From Pelagibius sp. (GTDB taxonomy: Bacteria; Pseudomonadota; Alphaproteobacteria; Kiloniellales; Kiloniellaceae), in contig NZ_JANQKD010000085.1 of the NCBI RefSeq assembly GCF_028281305.1, positions 1 to 35,688 on the forward strand: a DNA stretch of 35,688 nucleotides, written 5' to 3'. Of the stretch, positions 19,616 to 27,573 are shown piece after piece. Below the pieces are notes generated by a model. The model did not search any database and was not told the origin of the DNA. It saw only the letters and a program-made list of their open reading frames with translations. Positions within the stretch are counted from its first letter, which is position 1; every line of letters starts with the position of its first letter. Made by a program: the position numbers and the translations under genes.

Positions 19616-19912
19616 CTATCGCTGCGGAATCAGGTCGACGATCTGCTGATAGAAGGGACGGACTTGGCGCGGGTCCTCCAGAAAAACATCGGCGCTTGAG
19701 TCGATCCACCAGGCATAGAGGCTTTCATCGCTCAATTGCGATCGGATTGCAGACTCCAGAAAATCCCTCAAAGACAGCTGCTCGGCCTTTGAGAGTTCGT
19801 TCAGCGCCGTTTCAAGAGCTTCTTCAGGGCTGTTGTGAATCTCGAAGATGTCTTGATGGAGTTTGGCGGCGAACTTCAGGAACTCAGGCGTTGGCTGAAT
19901 GGTCTTGGTCAC
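19616..19912 (-). CDS. Small conserved-looking protein coupled to HIT gene
   Basis: A 98-residue acidic, mostly helical protein (MTKTIQPTPEFLKFAAKLHQD; EEALETALNELSKAEQLSLRDFLESAI; SLYAWWIDSSADVFLEDPRQVRPFYQQIVDLI). The GTG start overlaps the stop of the HIT gene (GTGA at 19909-19912), so the two are translationally coupled. The pattern of a helical core with LSxxEQ..LRDFLE and WWxDSSADVF recalls small immunity-like or adaptor proteins, but I cannot name the family. No signal peptide is visible, so it is probably cytosolic. Confidence 0.65.
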   Translation of the reverse strand: MTKTIQPTPEFLKFAAKLHQDIFEIHNSPEEALETALNELSKAEQLSLRDFLESAIRSQLSDESLYAWWIDSSADVFLEDPRQVRPFYQQIVDLIPQR

Positions 19913-20331
19913 GGTTGAATCGCCTTGAAAGCGTCCTTCAGCATCCTAACTCGCTCTTCCAGGGCTGTCGGCTCGTAAGGGGCTGCGGGGACCTGGCCCC
20001 AGGCCGGGCCGGGCCAGGCCGGGTCGCCGGTAAAGCGGGCGATAACGTGGAGGTGAAGCTGCGGCACCATGTTGCCCAAGGCCGCCACGTTCATCTTGTC
20101 GGGGCTGACGGCGGCCTCTAGGGCGCGGGAGGCGGCACAGATCTCCGCCGTGAAGCGGGGCATGTCCGCCGCCTCGACGTCGTGAAAGTCGCGCAGGCCC
20201 GGGCGGCGCGGCACCAGGATCAGCCAGGGGTAGGTGGCGTCGTTCATCAGCAGTACGCGGCAGAGCGGCCAGTCGTCGATCGTGATACAGTCGGCCGCCA
20301 GCCTTTCGTGGAGGACAAAGTCGTCGGTCAT
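19909..20331 (-). CDS. HIT-domain protein
   Basis: A 140-residue histidine-triad superfamily protein (COG0537-like), expected to hydrolyse or transfer nucleotide phosphate groups. The landmark segments are CRVLLMNDATYPWLILVPRR and NVAALGNMVPQLHLHVIARF. The triad HxHxH reads QLHLH: the first histidine is glutamine while the middle and catalytic histidines remain, a variant seen in some alphaproteobacterial members. The ATG at 20331 gives the family N terminus (DDFVLHERLAADC). It is divergent from the hydrolase gene with under 40 bp between starts, so the promoters of the two must overlap. Confidence 0.85.
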   Translation of the reverse strand: MTDDFVLHERLAADCITIDDWPLCRVLLMNDATYPWLILVPRRPGLRDFHDVEAADMPRFTAEICAASRALEAAVSPDKMNVAALGNMVPQLHLHVIARFTGDPAWPGPAWGQVPAAPYEPTALEERVRMLKDAFKAIQP

Positions 20332-20368
20332 GCGCAAGCGATTTTCCGGTTTCGAGGTCCGTTCCAAA

Positions 20369-21478
20369 ATGGGCGCGCCCACCGTAGTCGCGAAAGCCGC
20401 GAAAGCGAAGCGCGCCGTCACACGGTTTTCCGGTGCGGCGATGCTTCTGCTTGCAGCCACCGCGCTTCCGACCGTGGTACTTCCGTCTGGCGCCACTGCC
20501 ATGCCGGATCTCGCTTTGCCCTGGCCCGACGCGGCCCTGGAGGGCCGGAGCGGCGGCACCGCGATCAGCTTTTCCAGCCGCAGCCCCTTTGCGCTCTCCA
20601 ATGTGGGCAACGGCCCGGAGGAATCGCCGGAGACCGAAGGCCTCGGCCAGCTCTACCTGCCGCCGGAGGCCTCGGCCGAGAACCCCGTGCCGGCGGTGGT
20701 GATCCTGCACGGCGCTTCGGGCGTGCAGTCGGTGCGGGAGCTGACCTACGCGCGCCAGTTCGCCGCCCGTGGCGTTGCCGCCCTGGTGATCGATGTCTTC
20801 GGCGCGCGCCGCGACCGGGCGACCGGTTTCGTCAACCGCCTGCTGGAAATCACCGAGGCGATGTTCCTGGCCGATGCTTATGCAGGCCTTGAACACCTCG
20901 CCGCGCGGCCGGAGATCGATGCCGGACGCATCGCACTCATCGGCTTTTCCTATGGCGGGATGGTGGCGACCTATGCGGCCTATGCGCAGGTGGCCGAGCG
21001 CTACGCGCCGGAGGGGCCGCGCTTTGCCGCTCACGTGGCCTTCTACGCGCCCTGCATCGCCGAGTTCCAGGACAGCCGCGCCACCGGCGCGCCGCTGCTG
21101 ATGCTCTACGGCGGCCGCGATGCCATCGTCGACCCGGAGCGCTGCGCGCGGGTTGCCGAACAGTTGGAGGAGGGTGGCACACCCGTCGAGACGATCGTCT
21201 ACCCGGAGGCGGTGCACCAGTGGGATGGGCGTTTTGCCGGCGAGCGCCAGATCGGCCGAAATCTCGCCGACTGCCGTTTCGTGGTGGAGAGCGACGGCAC
21301 CGTGCGCGACCGCTGGCTCTGGCTGCCCATGTCCAGCGTGTTCTACCGCCGGGTCATCCTCGGCCTCTGCACCGACGAGGAAGGCTATCTGATCGGCCGC
21401 AACGACGAGGTGCGGGCCCAGGCGAACGAGGCCTTGGGGAGCTTCCTCGCGCCGATCCTGCTCGGCGGCGAGAGCTGA
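20369..21478 (+). CDS. Exported dienelactone-hydrolase-like alpha/beta hydrolase
   Basis: A 369-residue alpha/beta hydrolase with a complete catalytic triad: nucleophile Ser194 in GFSYGGM, Asp251 in YGGRDAIVD, and His283 in EAVHQWD, in the order and spacing of the dienelactone hydrolase family. The oxyanion region VVILHGASGVQ is typical. The N terminus (MGAPTVVAKAAKAKRAVTRFSGAAMLLLAATALPTVV) has a long basic n-region and a hydrophobic core, suggesting export or a membrane anchor. The ATG at 20369 is preferred; an ATG at 20330 would overlap the HIT start. The substrate is unknown. It lies 14 bp upstream of the ligase-associated exonuclease gene and is probably cotranscribed. Confidence 0.8.
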   Translation: MGAPTVVAKAAKAKRAVTRFSGAAMLLLAATALPTVVLPSGATAMPDLALPWPDAALEGRSGGTAISFSSRSPFALSNVGNGPEESPETEGLGQLYLPPEASAENPVPAVVILHGASGVQSVRELTYARQFAARGVAALVIDVFGARRDRATGFVNRLLEITEAMFLADAYAGLEHLAARPEIDAGRIALIGFSYGGMVATYAAYAQVAERYAPEGPRFAAHVAFYAPCIAEFQDSRATGAPLLMLYGGRDAIVDPERCARVAEQLEEGGTPVETIVYPEAVHQWDGRFAGERQIGRNLADCRFVVESDGTVRDRWLWLPMSSVFYRRVILGLCTDEEGYLIGRNDEVRAQANEALGSFLAPILLGGES

Positions 21479-21492
21479 CGGGCGCCTGCGCC

Positions 21493-22560
21493 ATGTCCGC
21501 GCCGAAACCGGAGACCTGGCTGAAGGTGACGGAGCGCGGGCTCTACTGCGTGCCCGGCGGTTTCTACGTCGACCCGCACCGGCCCGTCGAGCGTGCCGTG
21601 GTGACCCACGGCCATGCCGACCACGCGCGGCCCGGCAACCGCGCCGTGCTCGCAACCCCCGAAACCTTGGCCATCATGCAACGGCGCTACGGCGACGAGG
21701 CGGGCGAGGCCTTGGAGCCGCTGGCCTATGGCGAGACCCGCGATATCGGCGGCGTGACGCTTTCCTTCCTGCCCGCCGGTCACGTGCTGGGCAGCGCCCA
21801 GGCGGTTCTGGAATGGAAGGGCTGCCGCATCATCGTCTCCGGCGACTACAAGCGCCGCGCCGACCCGACCTGCGCGCCCTTCGAGGTGATGCCCTGCGAT
21901 GTCTTCATCACCGAGGCGACCTTCGGCCTGCCGGTCTTCCGCCATCCGCCCGACGCGGAAGAGGTTGAGAAGCTGCTGACGGCGCAGCAACAGTTTCCGG
22001 AGCGCGCCGTGCTGGTGGGGGCCTACTCCCTCGGCAAGGCGCAGCGGGTAATAGCCCTGCTGCGAAAGGCGGGCTACGACCGCCCGCTCTACATCCACGG
22101 CGCGCTGCAGGGGCTCTGCGATCTCTACCGTGACTTGGGTGTCGACCTGGGCGAACTGAAGCCGGCCACCGGTGCGAGCAAAGCCGACCTGGCCGGGCAG
22201 ATCGTCCTGGCCCCGCCCTCGGCCCTCAACGACCGCTGGTCGCGGCGCCTGCCGGATCCCCTGACCGCCATGGCGTCGGGCTGGATGCGGGTGCGCGCCC
22301 GGGCCAAGCAGCGCGGCGCGGAACTGCCGCTGATCCTTTCCGACCACGCCGACTGGTACGAACTGGTGCAGACGCTTGAGGATGTCGGGGCGCCGGAGGT
22401 CTGGGTCACCCACGGCAACGAGGAAGCATTGGTGCACTATGCCTCCGGCAAGGGCATCCGCGCCCGCGCCCTGGCGCTGATCGGCCGCGGCGAAGAGGAG
22501 CAGGAGGGCGGGGCGGCAGAGGAGGAGCGCAAGGAGGAGACCAGGGAGGCGGCACCATGA
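21493..22560 (+). CDS. Ligase-associated DNA exonuclease (metallo-beta-lactamase fold)
   Basis: A 355-residue metallo-beta-lactamase/beta-CASP-type nuclease of the ligase-associated exonuclease family (TIGR04122). The metal motif THGHADHA (His39, His41, Asp43, His44) is clear, followed by LPAGHVLGSAQ, VSGDYKRRADPTC, ITEATFG, a central region with GAYSLGKAQRV, and the C-terminal LSDHADWYEL and VTHGNEEAL. These proteins process DNA ends for the partner ATP-dependent ligase. The acidic C-terminal tail (EEEQEGGAAEEERKEE) is low complexity. The stop overlaps the ligase start (ATGA at 22557-22560). Confidence 0.9.
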   Translation: MSAPKPETWLKVTERGLYCVPGGFYVDPHRPVERAVVTHGHADHARPGNRAVLATPETLAIMQRRYGDEAGEALEPLAYGETRDIGGVTLSFLPAGHVLGSAQAVLEWKGCRIIVSGDYKRRADPTCAPFEVMPCDVFITEATFGLPVFRHPPDAEEVEKLLTAQQQFPERAVLVGAYSLGKAQRVIALLRKAGYDRPLYIHGALQGLCDLYRDLGVDLGELKPATGASKADLAGQIVLAPPSALNDRWSRRLPDPLTAMASGWMRVRARAKQRGAELPLILSDHADWYELVQTLEDVGAPEVWVTHGNEEALVHYASGKGIRARALALIGRGEEEQEGGAAEEERKEETREAAP

Positions 22561-24140
22561 AGGCCTTCGCAGAACTGCTCGACCGCCTGTCCTACACGGC
22601 GGGCCGCAACGCCAAGCTGACCCTCATGGCCGACTACTTCCGCGCCGCGCCGGACCCGGACCGCGGCTATGCGCTGGCGGCGCTCACCGGACGGCTCGAC
22701 TTCGCCACCGCCAAGCCGGCGATGATCCGCGGTCTGGTCGAACAGCGCGTCGACCCTGTGCTTTTCGGCTGGTCCTACGACTACGTCGGCGACATGGCGG
22801 AAACGGTGGCGCTCATCTGGCCGCAGCGCCCGGGCGCCAACCGTCCGCCGGAGCTGGCCGAGGTGGTGGAGCGGCTTTCGACCGCCAGCCGCTCCGACTC
22901 GCCGGCGCTGGTGGAGGGCTGGCTCGATGCCCTGGATGCCACCGGCCGCTGGGCCTTCCTGAAGCTCATCACCGGGGGGCTGCGGGTCGGTGTCTCGGCG
23001 CGTCTGGCCAAGACCGCGCTGGCGAAGCTGGGCGATGTCTCCCTGGAGGAGATCGAGGAAGTCTGGCACGGCGTGACCCCGCCCTTCACCGAGGTCTTCG
23101 CCTGGCTGGAAGGCCGCGCGCCCATGCCGCAGATCGATCTGCGCCGCGCCTTCCGCCCGCTGATGCTGGCCAATCCCCTGGACGAGGCGGACCTGGAAAA
23201 GCTCGACGCCGGACACTACCGCGCGGAATGGAAGTGGGACGGTATCCGCGTGCAGCTTGCCGCCGGCGGCGGCGAGGCGCGGCTGTTCTCGCGCTCCGGC
23301 GACGAGATCACCCAGGCCTTTCCCGATCTCATGGAGACCGCGCGCTTCGATGCGGTCCTGGACGGCGAGCTTCTGGTGATGCGCGACGGGGAGATCGCCC
23401 CCTTCAACGACCTGCAGCAGCGCCTCAACCGCAAGCGGGTGACGGCGAAGATGCTGGAGAGCTATCCCGCCCACCTGCGGGTCTACGACATTCTGTTCCA
23501 CGGCGACGACGATCTGCGCGAGCAGGCTTTCGACGACCGCCGCGTCAGGCTGGAAGCCTGGCACGCGGAAACCGGCCCGGCGCGCATCGACCTCTCCCCC
23601 ATGCTTGACTTCGCGCGCTGGGAGGACTTGGCGGCGTTACGGGAGACGGCGCGCGAGCGCGCCATCGAAGGGTTGATGCTGAAGCGCGGCGACAGCCCCT
23701 ATGTCGCCGGGCGGCCCAAGGGCCCCTGGTTCAAGTGGAAGCGCGATGCGCTGACCCTGGACACCGTGTTGATGTACGCGCAGCGCGGCCACGGCAAGCG
23801 CTCCTCGCTCTACTCCGACTACACCTTCGGCGCCTGGCGCAGCGGCGAACACGGCGAGCCGGAGCTGGTGCCGGTGGGCAAGGCCTATTCCGGTTTCACC
23901 GACGAGGAACTGCTGCGCCTCGATAAGTGGGTCCGCGCCAATACCACCGAGCGCTTCGGGCCGGTGCGCGCAGTGAAGCCGGGGCTGGTGCTGGAGGTCG
24001 CCTTCGACGCCGTCCACCGCTCCAAGCGCCACAAGTCCGGCGTCGCCATGCGCTTCCCGCGCATCCACCGCATCCGCTGGGAAAAGCCCATCGAAGAAGC
24101 CGACCGCCTGCCGACCCTGGAGAAACTGATCGAGGGGTGA
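22557..24140 (+). CDS. ATP-dependent DNA ligase (ligase-associated family)
   Basis: A 527-residue ATP-dependent DNA ligase of the bacterial TIGR04120 family (often called LigC/LigB type). It has an N-terminal DNA-binding domain (LLDRLSYTAGRNAKLTLMADYF), the adenylation motif I in EWKWDGIRVQ (Lys226 as AMP-accepting residue), motif III DAVLDGELLV, motif IV EGLMLKRGDSPYVAGRPKGPWFKWKR, and a C-terminal OB-fold ending FPRIHRIRWEKP. It acts in a stationary-phase or damage-response repair pathway rather than replication, which uses the NAD-dependent ligase. The start is coupled to the exonuclease gene. The convergent side is closed by repeat-rich DNA. Confidence 0.93.
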   Translation: MKAFAELLDRLSYTAGRNAKLTLMADYFRAAPDPDRGYALAALTGRLDFATAKPAMIRGLVEQRVDPVLFGWSYDYVGDMAETVALIWPQRPGANRPPELAEVVERLSTASRSDSPALVEGWLDALDATGRWAFLKLITGGLRVGVSARLAKTALAKLGDVSLEEIEEVWHGVTPPFTEVFAWLEGRAPMPQIDLRRAFRPLMLANPLDEADLEKLDAGHYRAEWKWDGIRVQLAAGGGEARLFSRSGDEITQAFPDLMETARFDAVLDGELLVMRDGEIAPFNDLQQRLNRKRVTAKMLESYPAHLRVYDILFHGDDDLREQAFDDRRVRLEAWHAETGPARIDLSPMLDFARWEDLAALRETARERAIEGLMLKRGDSPYVAGRPKGPWFKWKRDALTLDTVLMYAQRGHGKRSSLYSDYTFGAWRSGEHGEPELVPVGKAYSGFTDEELLRLDKWVRANTTERFGPVRAVKPGLVLEVAFDAVHRSKRHKSGVAMRFPRIHRIRWEKPIEEADRLPTLEKLIEG

Positions 24141-24149
24141 GGGGAGGTC

Positions 24150-24204
24150 CTCCCTCACCCTCCCGCTTACGCGGGCCCCTCCCTCTCCCACTAAGGGGAG
24201 AGGG
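24150..24204 (-). repeat. GC-rich palindromic intergenic repeat, family A, copy 1
   Basis: It contains two hairpins: CCCGC-TTAC-GCGGG (24162-24175) and CCCTCTCC...GGGAGAGGG (24181-24204). The reverse complement closely matches 27628-27681 (hairpin then ACCCGCGTGAGCGGGAGGG). Confidence 0.8.
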
Positions 24205-24233
24205 AACACAAACGGCGCGGCGCTGAAAAAGAT

Positions 24234-24309
24234 CCCCTCTCCCCTGGTGGGAGAGGGCTGCGCAGCCTTGGCGAGGGAACCGCGCCTAGGCGAAGCTGGG
24301 TGAGGGGGA
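24234..24309 (-). repeat. GC-rich palindromic intergenic repeat, family A, copy 2
   Basis: A perfect 9-bp hairpin CCCTCTCCC-CTGGT-GGGAGAGGG (24235-24257) followed by CTGCGCAGCC...GAAGCTGGGTGAGGG. This half corresponds, reversed, to the left half of the element at 27574-27650. Confidence 0.8.
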
Positions 24310-24322
24310 CCCTTGGCACAGC

Positions 24323-24446
24323 TGTCACCCTCGGGCTTGACCCGAGGGTCCATCCCTCCGCAGCGCGAGCGCCGGCGATCCGGTAGTCCGTTTTGGGGTT
24401 CGGGTCGGGCACCTGCAGGGATGCCCGGGTCAAGCCCGAGCATGAC
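24323..24446. repeat. Inverted pair of CGGGCTTGACCCG repeats
   Basis: A unit at about 24323-24350 (CTCGGGCTTGACCCGAGGGTCC) recurs inverted at about 24419-24446 (GATGCCCGGGTCAAGCCCGAGC). Each is internally palindromic and the two can pair with each other. I know similar CGGGCTTGACCCG elements as dispersed repeats in alphaproteobacterial genomes. Confidence 0.75.
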
Positions 24447-24468
24447 GAGCAGTGCCGGGGACTGGAGC

Positions 24469-24891
24469 TTACCCCTCCGGCCGCTTGAAGCGTTTGTGGG
24501 GGATGAGGGCGATGGGGACGACCTCCACCAACAGCTCCGGGATCACCAGGCCAGGCACCTGGATCAGGATGCTGGCCGGCGCGCTCGGCGTTTCGAAGTA
24601 TTGACTGCGCACCTGCTGGATCGCGGGCAGGTCGTCGCGGTTGAGGAAGTAGATGGTCATCGAGACGATGTCGTCGAGGGTGCCGCCGGCGGCCTCCAGG
24701 ATCACCTGCGTGTTCTCGATCGCCTTGTGCATCTGGGCGGCGCAGTCGCCGGGCCCGATCACGGTGCTTTCGGCGTCCCAGGCGACCTGCCCGGTGATGT
24801 AGAGCGTCACCCCCTCGCCGGCGATCACGCCCTGCGAGAAGGCCCGCCCGTTCGGCCCCCAGATGCCCGGGGGATTGAAGCCATAGGCCAT
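24469..24891 (-). CDS. RidA/YjgF-family protein
   Basis: A 140-residue member of the RidA/YjgF/YER057c/UK114 family, of which the best-known members deaminate reactive enamine/imine intermediates. Family features include FSQGVIAGEGVTLYITGQVAWDAES, AAQMHKAIENTQVILEAAGGTLDDIVSMTIYF and the C-terminal PGLVIPELLVEVVPIALI. The active-site Arg of classical RidA (in R-x-C/A-V...) is not seen in the usual place: the region reads SAPASILIQVPGL, so the enzyme activity may differ. The ATG at 24891 has an AAGGA site. The cytosolic role is unknown. Confidence 0.82.
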   Translation of the reverse strand: MAYGFNPPGIWGPNGRAFSQGVIAGEGVTLYITGQVAWDAESTVIGPGDCAAQMHKAIENTQVILEAAGGTLDDIVSMTIYFLNRDDLPAIQQVRSQYFETPSAPASILIQVPGLVIPELLVEVVPIALIPHKRFKRPEG

Positions 24892-25152
24892 GGAGAAGTC
24901 CTTTATGGTGGAAGCCGCGCCGCCGCCGTGGGCTGTGGGGGCGCGAACGACAAGGATGCGGCAGAGTTGGAAGCATAGCAGCCGTCCGGTCGCGTCCGAA
25001 GCATAACTGTGATGCCAAGGTACTGCTGGCGGCGGCCTGAAGGCGTCGTGCCATCGCGGTCCGGAAACCGGCGACCCCTGAACCTTCGGGGGCAACCATG
25101 CGACCAACCTTCGGTGGCGGCGCGGGCGCATTTGCGTGCGAGGGGATCGAAA

Positions 25153-26976
25153 ATGAACGCAAAGTCTCTGGGCCCTGTTCTTTTGGGCTTCCTCCTTGGC
25201 GCCAGCCTCCTTGCCGGCGGCAGCCTGGCATCGGCAGGGGCTTTGCCGGAGCACTGCCGCCAGGCACCGGTGGCCGCCGACTGCACGGCGTCCCTGTTCG
25301 ATCACCTGCTGGAGCGGATCGCGGCCGAGCGGCCGTACGATCAGCCGGATTTGAAAGCCGCCCTGGCCGACAAGCTGATCAACCTGGGCAGCCTGGATCT
25401 CGCACAAGAGGTTGCGGTGGGAATCGATCATGCGCCGACCCGGGACGTGAAACTGGCGGTGATCGGGGTGCTGCAGGCGAACCAGCGGCACTACGCAGAG
25501 GCCAGCGCCATCGCTGATCTGATCGGCGATCCGCAGCAGCGCCTGCCGGTCTACACCGCCATCGTCGAGCGCTTCGTGGCCGACGGTGATGTCGAACCGG
25601 CCTGGACCTTAGCCAAGGCGCTTGACGATGCGGCGCTGTCGGACAGCTTCCAGGCCGCGCTGGTCGTCCGCTTTGCCGCCGAGGGGCGCTTCGAATTGAC
25701 CCTCCCCAATGCGCTGGAGGTCCGTGACGCGGGCCGGCGCGCCGACGTGCTCTTCGGTCTGGCATCCCGGCAGTTGGCGTCGCAGCCTCTGGCCGACGTG
25801 TTGCAGTCCTTGGAAGCGATTGACGACCCTGAGGTCCGAGCCCGCGATTTCGCACTGCTGGGGCAGCAGGCCCACGACCTGAAGAAACCGGATGCCGCCG
25901 AGACGCTTTTTGCGCGCGCCCTTGAGGGATTGGCGCAAGCGGAGGCCGCCGGCAGCGAAGACACAGACGATCTCAGGCAAAGCATCGCGCGGGCGCTGGA
26001 GGCGGCGGGCCGCGCCACAGAGGCCCTGGCCGTGGCTGCGGAGATCCGGGATGTGCAGCGCCGGCTTGAGTCCGCCGGGCGGATCGCCCCGACCCTGGCG
26101 CAAAGCGGTCAGACTGACGCGGCGCTCTCTATGCTGAAGAACAACGTCGCGGCGGCTGCAAACACCGCCAATAGCGAGCAGCGCACTCTGGCGTTGACCC
26201 GGCAGGCCGAGTTCATGGTCGAGGCCGGCTTTGCCGACGAGGCTTTCCAGGTGATCGCGCGCATCGAGGCGCCGGACCGTCGCTCCGACGCGCGCCAGGC
26301 GCTCGCGCGGACCGCGGCCCGTCAGAACGCCTTCGACCTGGCGGAGCGCATCGTCGCGGAAGATCCGTCCATCCTCCACCGGGTGACCGGGCAGCTCGGA
26401 CTCGCCATGACCCTCAGCATCGTCGAGGGCGAGCGCGCCCGCGCGCTGGCGCTGGCCGAGGAAGCGCAGATGGCTCTTGAGATGGACGCCATCGCGGGTG
26501 CGGAGAGCGTTTATGGCATGCTGGTCGACACCCAGCTGAACCTGCGGCAGTTCGACCGGGCGCGGAGCCTCATCGACTGGCTGCAGGAACCGGAAGCCCG
26601 CTTTGACACGCTCGACCGGCTGGCCGCGGCTGCAGCACGGGCCGGTGCCCGGGAGGCCTTGTTGCGCGCCATCGACGACATGATCGTCCTCGTCGCAGGG
26701 GACAGCTTCTACGAGCGTTACGGCCGCACCGCCATGATCGCGAAGCGCTTGCCGTGGGATCTGACCCCGAAAGAGATACTCCTGCTGTCCAAGCGCCTGA
26801 AGCAGGCCGACTTCGAGTGGCTGTTCGTCAACGTCGCCGCGGTGCGGCTGGCCGAAGGGGGACGGCTGGACGTGGCGCAGGAACTGGTGGCCCTGGCCGA
26901 CGACCCCGACCTCACCGCCGACTTCGAACTCCCCGAACTGGCAGCCCTGCTGGAGTTGAGCATCGCGGCGGAGTAA
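25153..26976 (+). CDS. Exported helical-repeat (TPR-like) protein of unknown function
   Basis: A 607-residue predicted periplasmic protein: signal peptide (GPVLLGFLLGASLLAGGSLASA, probable cleavage after ASA), then almost wholly helical sequence of TPR/solenoid character. Repeating A..A..L..A.. spacing is visible (for example AETLFARALEGLAQAEAAG, QSIARALEAAGRATEALAVAAEI, TLARQAEFMVEAGFADEAFQVIARI, LVDTQLNLRQFDRARSLIDWL). Two cysteines (HCRQ and DCTA) lie near the mature N terminus. The ATG at 25153 has a GAGGGGAT region upstream. It probably serves as a protein-interaction scaffold (inference). The gene at 26993 follows 16 bp later and may be cotranscribed. I do not recognise the family. Confidence 0.75.
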   Translation: MNAKSLGPVLLGFLLGASLLAGGSLASAGALPEHCRQAPVAADCTASLFDHLLERIAAERPYDQPDLKAALADKLINLGSLDLAQEVAVGIDHAPTRDVKLAVIGVLQANQRHYAEASAIADLIGDPQQRLPVYTAIVERFVADGDVEPAWTLAKALDDAALSDSFQAALVVRFAAEGRFELTLPNALEVRDAGRRADVLFGLASRQLASQPLADVLQSLEAIDDPEVRARDFALLGQQAHDLKKPDAAETLFARALEGLAQAEAAGSEDTDDLRQSIARALEAAGRATEALAVAAEIRDVQRRLESAGRIAPTLAQSGQTDAALSMLKNNVAAAANTANSEQRTLALTRQAEFMVEAGFADEAFQVIARIEAPDRRSDARQALARTAARQNAFDLAERIVAEDPSILHRVTGQLGLAMTLSIVEGERARALALAEEAQMALEMDAIAGAESVYGMLVDTQLNLRQFDRARSLIDWLQEPEARFDTLDRLAAAAARAGAREALLRAIDDMIVLVAGDSFYERYGRTAMIAKRLPWDLTPKEILLLSKRLKQADFEWLFVNVAAVRLAEGGRLDVAQELVALADDPDLTADFELPELAALLELSIAAE

Positions 26977-26992
26977 GTTTCTCCAGTCAAAG

Positions 26993-27556
26993 ATGCGAAG
27001 CCTGCCAGATGTCATCACACACAACTACGATCCAGCGCGGGGCGCGCTGCAGAACCTCTGTGACCTGCCCGCGGACCAGGCTGAGGCGATCCTGGCCGCG
27101 ATCCGGGCATCCGGACGTTTGCGCATAAAGGCCGACTATCTCGAACGGCGGCTCGGGACCGAGGACTGGCTCCTGCGAGAGCGCACGCGGAAGCTCGGCC
27201 GGCCGCATCTCAAGCATCCGATCTACTTCTTTCTGGGAGACTTCGCCGATGGGCTGGACCCTTCCCGGCCCGAGTCGCTGATGATCCCGCTCGCAGTACT
27301 GCCGCCGGAGATACTCACTTTCACCTATCCCGACAGCATGGCGAGCCTGTCTCTGGCGATAGAGGAGGCGCATCTGTCGGAGCGCAAATCCTATCACGGC
27401 CAGGTCTTCACGCTGCGTGAGATCGAGGATGTGATCGCGCAGTTCGGGATGCCTGCGCCCCAGGGAGACCACGCTATCCCAAAGGTTCGCGACAGATTCA
27501 TCGAAGTGCAGATCTGGGACGACCGGCCGCTGCGACGTTTTCTGGCGAGGCGGTAA
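26993..27556 (+). CDS. Protein of unknown function, 187 aa
   Basis: A 187-residue cytosolic-looking protein with no signal peptide or membrane segment. Visible segments include MRSLPDVITHNYDPARGALQNLCDLP, LRERTRKLGRPHLKHPIYFFLGDFADGLDPSRPESLMIPLAVLPPEILTFTYPDSMASL and SYHGQVFTLREIEDVIAQFGMP. The start at 26993 has no clear ribosome binding site, so coupling to the upstream gene (16 bp away) or a different start is possible. The conserved-looking blocks with many Pro and aromatic residues suggest a real folded protein. No function is proposed. Confidence 0.6.
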   Translation: MRSLPDVITHNYDPARGALQNLCDLPADQAEAILAAIRASGRLRIKADYLERRLGTEDWLLRERTRKLGRPHLKHPIYFFLGDFADGLDPSRPESLMIPLAVLPPEILTFTYPDSMASLSLAIEEAHLSERKSYHGQVFTLREIEDVIAQFGMPAPQGDHAIPKVRDRFIEVQIWDDRPLRRFLARR

Positions 27557-27573
27557 GCATCGGCTTGGAAGCC

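Larger units (their letters stand above)
24141..24468. other. Repeat-rich convergent spacer after DNA ligase
   Basis: No gene is seen in these 328 bases. Nearly all of it consists of GC-rich palindromic repeats, listed separately: two copies of one family (24150-24309) and an inverted pair of another (24323-24446). They lie between the convergent ligase and RidA genes and could serve as a bidirectional terminator. Confidence 0.7.

Noticed and set aside
20330..20368. Earlier ATG start for the dienelactone-hydrolase-like gene
   Set aside because: It would overlap the HIT start codon head to head and adds a stretch without family features; the ATG at 20369 fits better.
24150..24446. Possible CRISPR-like array
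   Set aside because: Repeats are few, unequal, inverted as well as direct, and lack regular unique spacers; they match dispersed palindromic elements.
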